Assembly: GCA_018813445.1 (NCBI GenBank)
Contig: JAHJBR010000116.1
Span: 1-6,584, forward strand
Origin: Microcaldota archaeon
GTDB taxonomy: Archaea > Micrarchaeota > Micrarchaeia > Anstonellales > Bilamarchaeaceae
Direction: 5' to 3'
DNA length: 6,584 nt
Part shown: in pieces, positions 1-5,481 of the stretch
Numbering within the stretch: position 1 is the first letter of the stretch
Layout: the number at the start of each line of letters is the position of its first letter
Notes under the pieces: model-generated
What the model was told of the DNA's origin: nothing
What the model saw: the letters and a program-made list of their open reading frames with translations, nothing else
Databases searched by the model: none
Program-made: the position numbers and the translations under genes

Positions 1-388
1 TTGCACCTAGTTGCTCAAGCACATCTGCAGAACCACATTTTCCTGAAACTGAACGGTTGCCGTGTTTTGCTATAGAAACACCTGCGCCTGCAGCAATGAA
101 TGCCGATGCAGTAGAAATATTGAATGTAAAGGAAGAATCCCCTCCTGTTCCGCAAGTGTCTACTAAATGAGCTGATTTAGGCTGTATCTGAACTGCAGTT
201 TCTCTCATTACTTTTGCGAATTCTGTTATTTCTTCTACTGATTCCTCTTTCATTTTTAGAGCAACTAAAAGTGAAGCAGTTTGCACAGGAGTTATTTCTG
301 CTTTCATTATTTTTTCCATCACAGTATGGGCTTCTTCTGGTTCAAGATTTTTTCCATCTGTGAGTTTTTTCAGAATTTCATTAATCAT
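1..388 (-). CDS. trpD: Anthranilate phosphoribosyltransferase, N-terminal part (runs off left edge)
   Basis: This enzyme transfers a phosphoribosyl group from PRPP to anthranilate, the second committed step of tryptophan synthesis, in the cytoplasm. Only the first 129 codons are present; the frame is open to the window edge. Visible family motifs are the glycine-rich PRPP loop DTCGTGGD (residues 77-84), followed by N90-I-S92-T93, and the KHGNR motif (108-112) leading into SGKCGSADVLEQLG. The N-terminal helical part (1-65) matches the small dimerisation domain of the family. The start ATG (388-386) overlaps the trpG stop codon in an ATGA arrangement, which points to translational coupling; only a weak GGGTG-like sequence precedes it. 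It is the third enzyme gene of the operon after trpE and trpG. No frameshift or missing motif is seen in the part present. Confidence 0.95.
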   Translation of the reverse strand, partial: MINEILKKLTDGKNLEPEEAHTVMEKIMKAEITPVQTASLLVALKMKEESVEEITEFAKVMRETAVQIQPKSAHLVDTCGTGGDSSFTFNISTASAFIAAGAGVSIAKHGNRSVSGKCGSADVLEQLGA

Positions 389-957
389 AAACGCACCCTA
401 AGGAAATTTTCTAGAATTTTCTTTCCATCTTCACTCATTATGCTTTCAGGATGGAATTGTACTCCGTAAATAGGAAGGGTTTTGTGCTGAACTGCCATTA
501 CTTGATGATCGTCCTTGCTGCGTGCAGTAACTTCTAAACATTCAGGCAAATCCATTCCCACTAAAGAATGATAACGCATTACGATAAGTGGATTCTTTAC
601 TTCTTTAAAAATTCCTTTTCCATTGTGTTCTATTTCACTGGTTTTTCCATGCATTGGCTTAGTATTTTTAACAACTTTTCCGCCCAAATGAAGGATTATC
701 CCTTGATGACCCAGGCACACGCCAAGAATAGGAATGTCTTTTATTTCTTTAATTATTTCCTTGCATATTCCAAAATCCCTTTTTATTTCAGGGTGCCCTG
801 GACCTGGAGAAAGTACTATTGCTTCGGGTTTCATTTTCCTTATTTCTTCAATACTGATTGTATCGTTTCTCACTACTTTAGGTTCTACACCCAGGTCCCC
901 CAAATACTGGTAAAGGTTGTATGCAAACGAATCGTAATTGTCAATTATTAGGATCAT
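385..957 (-). CDS. trpG: Anthranilate synthase component II (glutamine amidotransferase subunit)
   Basis: TrpG hydrolyses glutamine and channels ammonia to TrpE for conversion of chorismate to anthranilate. The 190-residue length is normal for a stand-alone TrpG. This is a class I glutamine amidotransferase: NYDSF near the N-terminus (7-11), the oxyanion region SPGPGHP (50-56), nucleophile elbow GVCLGHQ with Cys81, PMHGK (101-105), RYHSL (128-132), and the catalytic His169 and Glu171 in QFHPES. All triad residues are intact. The start at 957 is supported by GAGGTG (968-963) five bases upstream, which overlaps the trpE stop codon. The gene overlaps trpD by four bases. A PabA role in p-aminobenzoate synthesis is a formal alternative because some organisms share this subunit, but position between trpE and trpD makes TrpG the best call. 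Confidence 0.96.
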   Translation of the reverse strand: MILIIDNYDSFAYNLYQYLGDLGVEPKVVRNDTISIEEIRKMKPEAIVLSPGPGHPEIKRDFGICKEIIKEIKDIPILGVCLGHQGIILHLGGKVVKNTKPMHGKTSEIEHNGKGIFKEVKNPLIVMRYHSLVGMDLPECLEVTARSKDDHQVMAVQHKTLPIYGVQFHPESIMSEDGKKILENFLRVRL

Positions 958-966
958 TCAAGCACC

Positions 967-2298
967 TCAAATCATTCCTCCTTCCAAAGCGTTTATCAGC
1001 GCCTTCATCTTGTTCTCTGTTTCACAGTATTCTTTTTCAGGAATTGAATCATATACAATTCCTGCACCTGCCTGCACATAGGCTTTCTGTCTTTTTGCAA
1101 ATAATGTGCGTATTGAAATAGCAAAGTCGCAATTTCCATTAAATGAGAAATAGCCTACCGACCCACCATATGGGCCGCGCCTTTCCGGCTCTAACTCTTC
1201 AATTATTTCCATTGCACGTACTTTAGGTGCTCCGGAAATCGTTCCTGCAGGAAATAAAGCATTGAACGCATCAAAGCAATCTTTTCCATCAGCCAATTCT
1301 CCAACTACGTGAGAACCAAGATGCTGTACATGTGAGTATTTATGCACCTCCATTAGTTCAGGTACATTCACGGTATTGAATTTTGAAACCTTTCCAACAT
1401 CATTCCTTGTAAGATCAACAAGCATAAGGTGTTCTGCTTTTTCCTTTTCGCTTGTAAGCAGTTCATTTTCCAATTTTTTATCCTCTTCAACTGTATTTCC
1501 TCTTGGTCTGGTTCCTGCAAGCGTTGCATAGCTGTCTATCTTTCTTCCTTCCACTCTTACTAGATTTTCAGGGCTGGAACCAACTATTTTCCTATCTCCA
1601 AAACTAAGGAAATACATGTAAGGAGAGGGATTGATCTGTTTAAGAAAATTATAGAATCTAAGAATGTTTCCTTCAAATGGAAGCTCGTATCTCCTGGAGA
1701 GCACAACCTGGAAAATATCTCCATTGATTATGTGCTCTTTTGCATTTGCAACCATTTCTTCGAATTTCTCTTTTCCTATATTTGCTCTTGGAACCCCTGA
1801 TTCAAACGGACCAAAGAACCTATCTTCTTTGCTTAATGATATTAGCTCATCGCTTCGGTCTTCCGTATGGGAAAGATAGTTAACGCTTCTATCCCTGTGA
1901 TCAAAAATTATACAGTCCTCAAAAATTCCAAATTCAAAATCAGGAAAATCTAAATTAGGCTTAGTTATTTCAGGGATTTTTTCCACATTGCGCACATAAT
2001 CGTAGGAAAAGTAGCCCACTGCTCCGCCTGTAAATCCTTCTTTTTCAATTTTTATTTTTGGGATCTCCTTTGCAAGAGCCTTTATGGGTTCTTTTACATC
2101 CTGCTCTTCTCCTTCTATATCCACTACTTTCCCATAGGCACGAATATGCTTTTTTGGATTAAATCCAATAAAAGAGAAACGAGCAAGTTTTTCTTTTCCC
2201 TCTATTGATTCCAAAAGGAATGATTCCTCATATTCTCTTTGGATAAGCATGTAGAATTGATACGGATTCAAGGATATGTTCAGTTTTTTAGAAATCAT
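967..2298 (-). CDS. trpE: Anthranilate synthase component I
   Basis: TrpE converts chorismate and ammonia (from TrpG) to anthranilate, the first committed step to tryptophan. At 443 residues it has the usual archaeal size. The N-terminal domain carries the LLES motif (28-31), which in this family contributes to the allosteric tryptophan site, so feedback inhibition is likely. The C-terminal chorismate-binding domain shows [10 protein letters not shown] (258-267), [13 protein letters not shown] (290-302), [10 protein letters not shown] (326-335), [12 protein letters not shown] (348-359) and [10 protein letters not shown] (409-418). The Ala before GT in TLAGT, where PabB proteins typically have Lys, favours TrpE over aminodeoxychorismate synthase. 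The usual PIAGT is changed to TLAGT. The start has AAAGGTGA (2310-2303) four bases upstream and overlaps the stop of the preceding HTH frame as ATGA. The stop lies nine bases before trpG. Confidence 0.97.
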   Translation of the reverse strand: MISKKLNISLNPYQFYMLIQREYEESFLLESIEGKEKLARFSFIGFNPKKHIRAYGKVVDIEGEEQDVKEPIKALAKEIPKIKIEKEGFTGGAVGYFSYDYVRNVEKIPEITKPNLDFPDFEFGIFEDCIIFDHRDRSVNYLSHTEDRSDELISLSKEDRFFGPFESGVPRANIGKEKFEEMVANAKEHIINGDIFQVVLSRRYELPFEGNILRFYNFLKQINPSPYMYFLSFGDRKIVGSSPENLVRVEGRKIDSYATLAGTRPRGNTVEEDKKLENELLTSEKEKAEHLMLVDLTRNDVGKVSKFNTVNVPELMEVHKYSHVQHLGSHVVGELADGKDCFDAFNALFPAGTISGAPKVRAMEIIEELEPERRGPYGGSVGYFSFNGNCDFAISIRTLFAKRQKAYVQAGAGIVYDSIPEKEYCETENKMKALINALEGGMI

Positions 2299-2574
2299 TT
2301 ATTCACCTTTAACATAAAATCTGTATTAGCCATGGCCCGATATATTGTCATGTGAGAAACTCCTAATTGCTTGGCAATCTCCCTTGGGCTTAGGCGTTCA
2401 TTAAATAAGAGATGGACAATTTGATAAAGCTTCCGCTCGTCTATTTTCCTTTTTTTGGAATTCGAAACTGAAAACTCAGGACTGGAAACGGTCAGGTGCC
2501 CACTATCGGAGCCACCGGCAAATCACGCTGATGGTTCTTTGATTCGATTCGAAATTTTCTTTTGCTTCCATCAT
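2295..2574 (-). CDS. Small helix-turn-helix protein before trpE, split by an apparent +1 frameshift
   Basis: Two frames seem to form one gene. The first starts at ATGATG (2574-2569) behind GAGGTG (2583-2578; spacing six bases to the second ATG), encodes MEAKENFESNQRTISVICRW and two more residues, and stops at TAG (2505-2503). The second, one base further on, is open for 75 codons from 2522 and ends with TGA (2297-2295), which overlaps the trpE start as ATGA. It contains no ATG, GTG or TTG before its DNA-binding region. That region, about residues 30-66 of the open stretch, reads as a tri-helical HTH: KLYQIVHLLFNE, then SPREIAKQLG, then VSHMTIYRAMA as recognition helix. It is preceded by a basic SKKRK segment. 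Joined, the product would be about 90 residues. It resembles resolvase or sigma-region-4 HTH domains, not TrpR or TrpY by eye. Its place at the head of the trp operon suggests a regulator. Broken gene, assembly error and programmed frameshift all remain possible. Confidence 0.6.
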
Positions 2575-2617
2575 ATTCACCTCGTGATTTGTTTTTCCAA
2601 TTTAATTAGGGTAAGAA

Positions 2618-2631
2618 ATGTTTTTAAATGA
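2618..2631 (-). promoter_or_regulatory. TATA-like element for the trp operon
   Basis: On the minus strand this reads CATTTAAAAACATT. A transcription start about 26 bases downstream would fall near 2598, leaving an untranslated leader of roughly 25 bases that carries the GAGGTG ribosome binding site of the HTH frame. No clear BRE precedes it. It is placed by position and composition only. Confidence 0.45.
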
Positions 2632-2677
2632 GTGTAACATCAATCGCACATAAATTTTGACATTTTCCGAATTTTTG

Positions 2678-2685
2678 TTTTAATC
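2678..2685 (+). promoter_or_regulatory. Possible TATA-like element for the first ankyrin-like gene
   Basis: TTTTAATC lies about 57 bases before the chosen start codon. It would put transcription start near 2706, with a leader of about 30 bases containing the GGGGGTGA site. The intergenic stretch 2575-2735 therefore holds two divergent promoters, this one and that of the trp operon. A second AT-rich candidate, ATGTATACTG at 2699-2708, would start transcription at about the ribosome binding site and is less likely. Confidence 0.3.
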
Positions 2686-2723
2686 TTAACATAAAGCATA
2701 TGTATACTGATTCTATTATACCT

Positions 2724-2731
2724 GGGGGTGA
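2724..2731 (+). promoter_or_regulatory. Ribosome binding site deciding the start at 2736
   Basis: GGGGGTGA lies four bases before ATG 2736, matching the GGTGA-type sites used by the other genes here. An in-frame ATG at 2700 has no such site and would place this sequence inside the coding region, so the downstream ATG is preferred. Confidence 0.7.
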
Positions 2732-2735
2732 AGGA

Positions 2736-3206
2736 ATGGGAGAACCAGCCAGTTCAATAATTGTTGTTCCATGCAAATTACAGAATGCATTGCAAACTGC
2801 TACTAGGAGGCTTGGAAAAAATGCTGTGGATGCTATTCTTAATAGAATGAAGATGGAACCTGAGCTACTTAATAGAGTAGCTGATTTTGGTAAGGAAAGC
2901 AAACGAAAACTTAGAATGAATCATACGCTTGTGTATGCCGTATCCCTACTAGACCGACGTCAGGTTGAGGAATTTTTGGATGCTGGAGCTGACCCAAATA
3001 CAACAATGGATACAAATCATAGAAAAATAAAAGTCTTGGCCTGGGTTGTGGATGAATTTTACGTAAGTAGGAGATTAGGCATAAACGGCGAAATTGATAT
3101 GCATAAGGCATCTGCAGTGGCAAGAATACTTTGCGAGCACGGTGCATTTCTAATGAAAAAAGAAGCTGCAAAACATCCTGATTGGAAGTTTGAGATGGGA
3201 ATTTAG
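2736..3206 (+). CDS. Ankyrin-repeat-like protein, function unknown
   Basis: This 156-residue protein is not recognised as a named family. Residues 61-93 fit one ankyrin repeat: TLVYAVSLLDRRQVEEFLDA followed by GADPN. A second, degenerate unit (about 97-138) has KVLAWVVDEF, an insertion of some 15-20 residues, then ASAVARILCEHGAF. An N-terminal helical pair (about 14-48, LQNALQTATRR... AVDAILNRM) may be a capping repeat. There is no signal peptide or membrane segment, so a soluble protein-binding role is likely but inferred. The order and spacing of these segments match the gene at 3557-4012, so the two look like paralogues. An in-frame ATG at 2700 would add 12 residues but lacks a ribosome binding site. 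The gene is transcribed away from the trp operon; a 100-base gap with its own promoter separates it from the next gene. Confidence 0.75.
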   Translation: MGEPASSIIVVPCKLQNALQTATRRLGKNAVDAILNRMKMEPELLNRVADFGKESKRKLRMNHTLVYAVSLLDRRQVEEFLDAGADPNTTMDTNHRKIKVLAWVVDEFYVSRRLGINGEIDMHKASAVARILCEHGAFLMKKEAAKHPDWKFEMGI

Positions 3207-3217
3207 AAAGAAGCCTG

Positions 3218-3222
3218 TTTTT
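3218..3222 (+). terminator. Weak T-run after the first ankyrin-like gene
   Basis: A five-T run twelve bases after the stop codon could serve as an archaeal oligo-T termination signal. It is short and has no hairpin, so support is weak. The separate promoter at about 3264 shows that the next gene does not depend on read-through. Confidence 0.25.
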
Positions 3223-3257
3223 CATAATGCCAAATAAATTCTGCTAACCTTGACGTA

Positions 3258-3271
3258 GAAAGATTTAAATA
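3258..3271 (+). promoter_or_regulatory. BRE and TATA box for the 3307-4012 operon
   Basis: A purine-rich GAAAG (3258-3262) is followed closely by TTTAAATA (3264-3271), the classic archaeal BRE-plus-TATA arrangement. Start of transcription is expected near 3290-3294, giving a leader of about 15 bases that contains GGTG (3297-3300) six bases before ATG 3307. It is the best-looking promoter in the window. Confidence 0.7.
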
Positions 3272-3306
3272 TTCAAAAGTACATAAATAATAACTCGGTG
3301 TTGTTT

Positions 3307-3552
3307 ATGAAAAGAGATATGGCTAGTAAGCCAATTAGAATAGATGTAAAGGAACCTTCTCAAACGTGTTTCGGATTTGTGAAAACACCTCGTGGAGGCC
3401 AACGAGGATTATGGGTTAAAACACCATTAGTTGAACTGCCGAGACGTGAGGCTCCTGGAAGCATACCGCAAATCAGTCATCCAGGCGAATCTGACTCTGA
3501 TTTTGCAAGAAGGATTGAACCATTAAGAGCTGCAGCAATGAGAAGAGGGTGA
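3307..3552 (+). CDS. Small basic hypothetical protein (81 residues)
   Basis: No family is recognised. The protein is rich in Arg, Lys and Pro, without membrane segments, and is probably partly disordered. It has a short internal repeat, FVKTPRG (24-30) and WVKTPLV (36-42), and a likely helical C-terminus (SDFARRIEPLRAAAMRRG). The ATG at 3307 is chosen because GGTG (3297-3300) lies six bases upstream; the GTG at 3298 would overlap that site and the predicted leader. Its stop codon is four bases before the next start and forms part of that gene's GGGTGA ribosome binding site, so the two genes are translated as a pair. Being paired with an ankyrin-like protein suggests, but does not show, that the products work together. 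Confidence 0.65.
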   Translation: MKRDMASKPIRIDVKEPSQTCFGFVKTPRGGQRGLWVKTPLVELPRREAPGSIPQISHPGESDSDFARRIEPLRAAAMRRG

Positions 3553-3556
3553 AAAA

Positions 3557-4012
3557 ATGCATATACATATTGGAATGAGTGAAACTAGAACAAAGCAATT
3601 GCCACATTACATTACAAAACATAGGGAATTTAACGCTGAAAAGGGATTGGCAGCTGCAATAAGGCGTTGCGATCGCAAGACAGTAGAGCTTATTTTGGAT
3701 TTATCTTCCGCATCTCCGCAGAAAAGAGCTGAAGCGCATAAGAAGATTGACGCGAATGAAAAACTATGTCATGCATTATATACATTAGATGTGGAAGGAG
3801 TAAAACAAGCCTTTCAGGAAGGCGCGGATACGCATGCAGAATTGGGTCCATCAGGTTACACTGCATTCAAAAGTGCAGTGCACTCACTTGTGCTCGCGAG
3901 AGGGACTCAAAAATATGAAAAAGCGGACGAAATTGTCAGGTTATTTGAAGCAAGAGGAGTAGATAGACGGGGCGAATTGCTATTTTTTGAGGATGGACCC
4001 ATAGAGTGCTGA
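3557..4012 (+). CDS. Ankyrin-repeat-like protein, paralogue of the 2736 gene
   Basis: This 151-residue protein has the same layout as the gene at 2736-3206: an N-terminal helical pair (GLAAAIRRCDRKTVELILDL, 30-49), a spacer, an ankyrin-like unit (EKLCHALYTLDVEGVKQAFQ, then EGAD, 68-91), and a second degenerate unit with an insertion (YTAFKSAVHS ... ADEIVRLFEARGV, 101-135). Hand alignment shows shared positions such as ALQTATRR / GLAAAIRR and LDAGADPNT / FQEGADTHA. No catalytic motif, signal peptide or membrane segment is visible, so protein binding is the likely role. GGGTGA (3547-3552) sits four bases before the start; an in-frame ATG at 3575 is a less favoured alternative. It is the last gene of the two-gene plus-strand operon and ends 33 bases before the convergent ribA stop. 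Confidence 0.75.
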   Translation: MHIHIGMSETRTKQLPHYITKHREFNAEKGLAAAIRRCDRKTVELILDLSSASPQKRAEAHKKIDANEKLCHALYTLDVEGVKQAFQEGADTHAELGPSGYTAFKSAVHSLVLARGTQKYEKADEIVRLFEARGVDRRGELLFFEDGPIEC

Positions 4013-4045
4013 AAGGCCCAATTTTGAAATAAAGCGTGCAATGAA

Positions 4046-4591
4046 TTAAATCAAATGCCCCATTTTTTCCTTTTTGGTTTTTAAGTATTTTTCATTGTGT
4101 GAATTTGAAGGAATAAGTAAGGGAACTCTTTCAACAATTTCCAAATCATTTATTTTCAGTCCTTCAATTTTCTTAGGATTGTTTGTAATTAGTTTTATTC
4201 TGCTTACTTCCAACTGTTTCAGAATTTCAGCAGCAGTTTCATAGCTTCTTAAATCAGTTTCAAATCCAAGCTGATGGTTTGCTTCAACAGTATCAGCGCC
4301 TTTATCCTGCAATTCATAAGCCTTTATTTTATTGGACAAACCAATCCCTCTTCCTTCTTGATCTAAATAAAGAATTATTCCATTTCCTTTTTTCTTGATC
4401 ATTTCAATCGCTTGCACAAGCTGTTCTCCGCAATCACATCTTAAAGAACCAAATACGTCTCCGGTTGTGCATCTCGAATGTACACGTACAAGAACTGGTT
4501 CTTTCAAATTTCCATAAATTAATGCAAGGTTATCCTTAGATGAATAGATTTTAAACTCGCCAAATTTAGAAGGAAAAAAAGCAGAATTCAT
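4046..4591 (-). CDS. ribA: GTP cyclohydrolase II
   Basis: RibA opens GTP, releasing formate and pyrophosphate, to give the diamino-ribosylamino-pyrimidinone phosphate that enters riboflavin synthesis. The 181-residue protein has the Zn site Cys41, Cys52 and Cys54 in CTTGDVFGSLRCDCG, the catalytic QEGRGIGL loop (78-85) with Arg81, the ELQDKGADTVEANHQLGF block (93-110), and TNNPKK (136-141) followed by IVERVPL (152-158). It ends in EKMGHLI. All expected residues are present. The motifs are very close to bacterial stand-alone RibA as recalled, whereas many archaea use the unrelated GTP cyclohydrolase III for this step; a bacterial origin is an inference. The start overlaps the ribC-ribH stop as ATGA, with only a weak GAG-rich site upstream, indicating translational coupling. 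It is the last gene of the rib operon. Confidence 0.96.
   Translation of the reverse strand: MNSAFFPSKFGEFKIYSSKDNLALIYGNLKEPVLVRVHSRCTTGDVFGSLRCDCGEQLVQAIEMIKKKGNGIILYLDQEGRGIGLSNKIKAYELQDKGADTVEANHQLGFETDLRSYETAAEILKQLEVSRIKLITNNPKKIEGLKINDLEIVERVPLLIPSNSHNEKYLKTKKEKMGHLI
4063..4082 (+). terminator. T-rich termination tract for the plus-strand operon
   Basis: Three T-runs of six, five and five bases (4063-4068, 4071-4075, 4078-4082) follow a CCCC about 50 bases after the stop at 4012. Archaeal RNA polymerase terminates at such oligo-T tracts without a hairpin. The tract lies inside the opposite-strand 3' end of ribA, where it encodes Lys-rich residues, so part of the signal may simply be codon content. 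Confidence 0.4.
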
Positions 4592-5481
4592 TTTCTCAGC
4601 TCTTTTACTAAAGAAATTGCAGATTGTACAGCTCTTTTTGCGTAATCCTCTTTTCTTTTTTCAGCCTGCTCATTGGTTGCTCCATGGCCAATTAATCCAA
4701 GAGTAACTGGTTTTCTATATTCTATAGAAAGTTTTGTGAATGCCTCTGAAGCAGTCTCAGCAACAATCTTATCGTGCTTGGTTTCCCCTTTTTTCACAAA
4801 ACCCAAGCAAACAATAGCATCAACTTTTTTATCTTCAAGAGATTTCATTACTAAAATTGGCATATCATAAGCACCCATACATTTCATTATCGAAACTGAC
4901 TCTGCATTTTGGGATTTTATCTCTTCAATTGCGCAATTTAGCATCGCATCGCTTATTTCCTTATTGAATGTGGAAACTACGATTCCGACCCCTATTTTTC
5001 TCTCTGTGCCTGGAATAACGCTTCCTTCATCCTCTTTTCCTTGTCTTATTCCCTTTCCGGCTAGTTTAGTCAATTCATTTGGATTACTAATGAGAAGAAG
5101 GGCATTTACTGCGTGCTTTCTTGTCCTATTATCGCAGATTGAATAGAACTCTTTTTCACTCCAACCTTCTTTTTCATGCACAAAAACTTCTATAATGTGT
5201 CTTCCAGTAAGGATCTTTGCCTGCATTATTCCCAAGGAGGCTTCATGGGCGCATTGCAGATCAACAGAAGCACCACCAACCATCCCAAGAGCCATGCATA
5301 TTTCACATCCAGAATTCAAAAGTTTCAGGCATTCTGGTGCAAGATCCTTTATACCTGGAACGGTTGTTCTTACTATCTCAAGATCCTTACTGTGCTTATT
5401 CAATTCATCAATTGCAAGCTCGCCCATGTTCACTCTTGAGAACATCGTATCTACAATCCCAATCTTCTTTTTTTCATTCAT
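4588..5481 (-). CDS. Fused archaeal riboflavin synthase and lumazine synthase
   Basis: This 297-residue protein carries two complete domains. Residues 4-152 match archaeal riboflavin synthase (RibC): GIVDT (8-12), TVPGIKDL (40-47), CAHEASLG (77-84), HIIEVFVHE (95-103) and AGKGIRQGKEDEG (141-153). Residues about 160-297 match lumazine synthase (RibH): STFN (170-173), GAYDMP (203-208), GETKHDKIV (232-240) with the expected catalytic His236, PVTLGLIGHG (258-267), and EQAEKR (271-276) with the phosphate-binding Arg276. The linker is only about eight residues. The enzyme should therefore make 6,7-dimethyl-8-ribityllumazine and then dismutate it to riboflavin. The start at 5481 is chosen because GGATGTGA (5494-5487) lies five bases upstream and the riboflavin synthase homology begins at once. 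The frame extends upstream to 5595, but only through ribB coding sequence. It overlaps ribB by eight bases and ribA by four. Confidence 0.93.
   Translation of the reverse strand: MNEKKKIGIVDTMFSRVNMGELAIDELNKHSKDLEIVRTTVPGIKDLAPECLKLLNSGCEICMALGMVGGASVDLQCAHEASLGIMQAKILTGRHIIEVFVHEKEGWSEKEFYSICDNRTRKHAVNALLLISNPNELTKLAGKGIRQGKEDEGSVIPGTERKIGVGIVVSTFNKEISDAMLNCAIEEIKSQNAESVSIMKCMGAYDMPILVMKSLEDKKVDAIVCLGFVKKGETKHDKIVAETASEAFTKLSIEYRKPVTLGLIGHGATNEQAEKRKEDYAKRAVQSAISLVKELRK

Noticed and set aside
568..951. Plus-strand frame of 127 codons
   Set aside because: It is antisense to trpG, whose motifs are intact; the translated product is rich in Phe and Tyr as expected from a complement shadow.
2490..2520. 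Stimulatory hairpin after the shift window (GGTG...CACC)
   Set aside because: Only four contiguous base pairs are seen, with a mostly unpaired interior; too weak to claim.
2503..2574. Classical trp attenuator leader peptide
   Set aside because: Only one Trp codon is present and no convincing competing hairpins or T-run follow; coupled transcription attenuation of the enteric type is not supported.
2624..3225. Minus-strand frames opposite the first ankyrin-like gene
   Set aside because: The plus-strand frame has a ribosome binding site, ankyrin-like pattern and a paralogue; the minus-strand frames have none of these.
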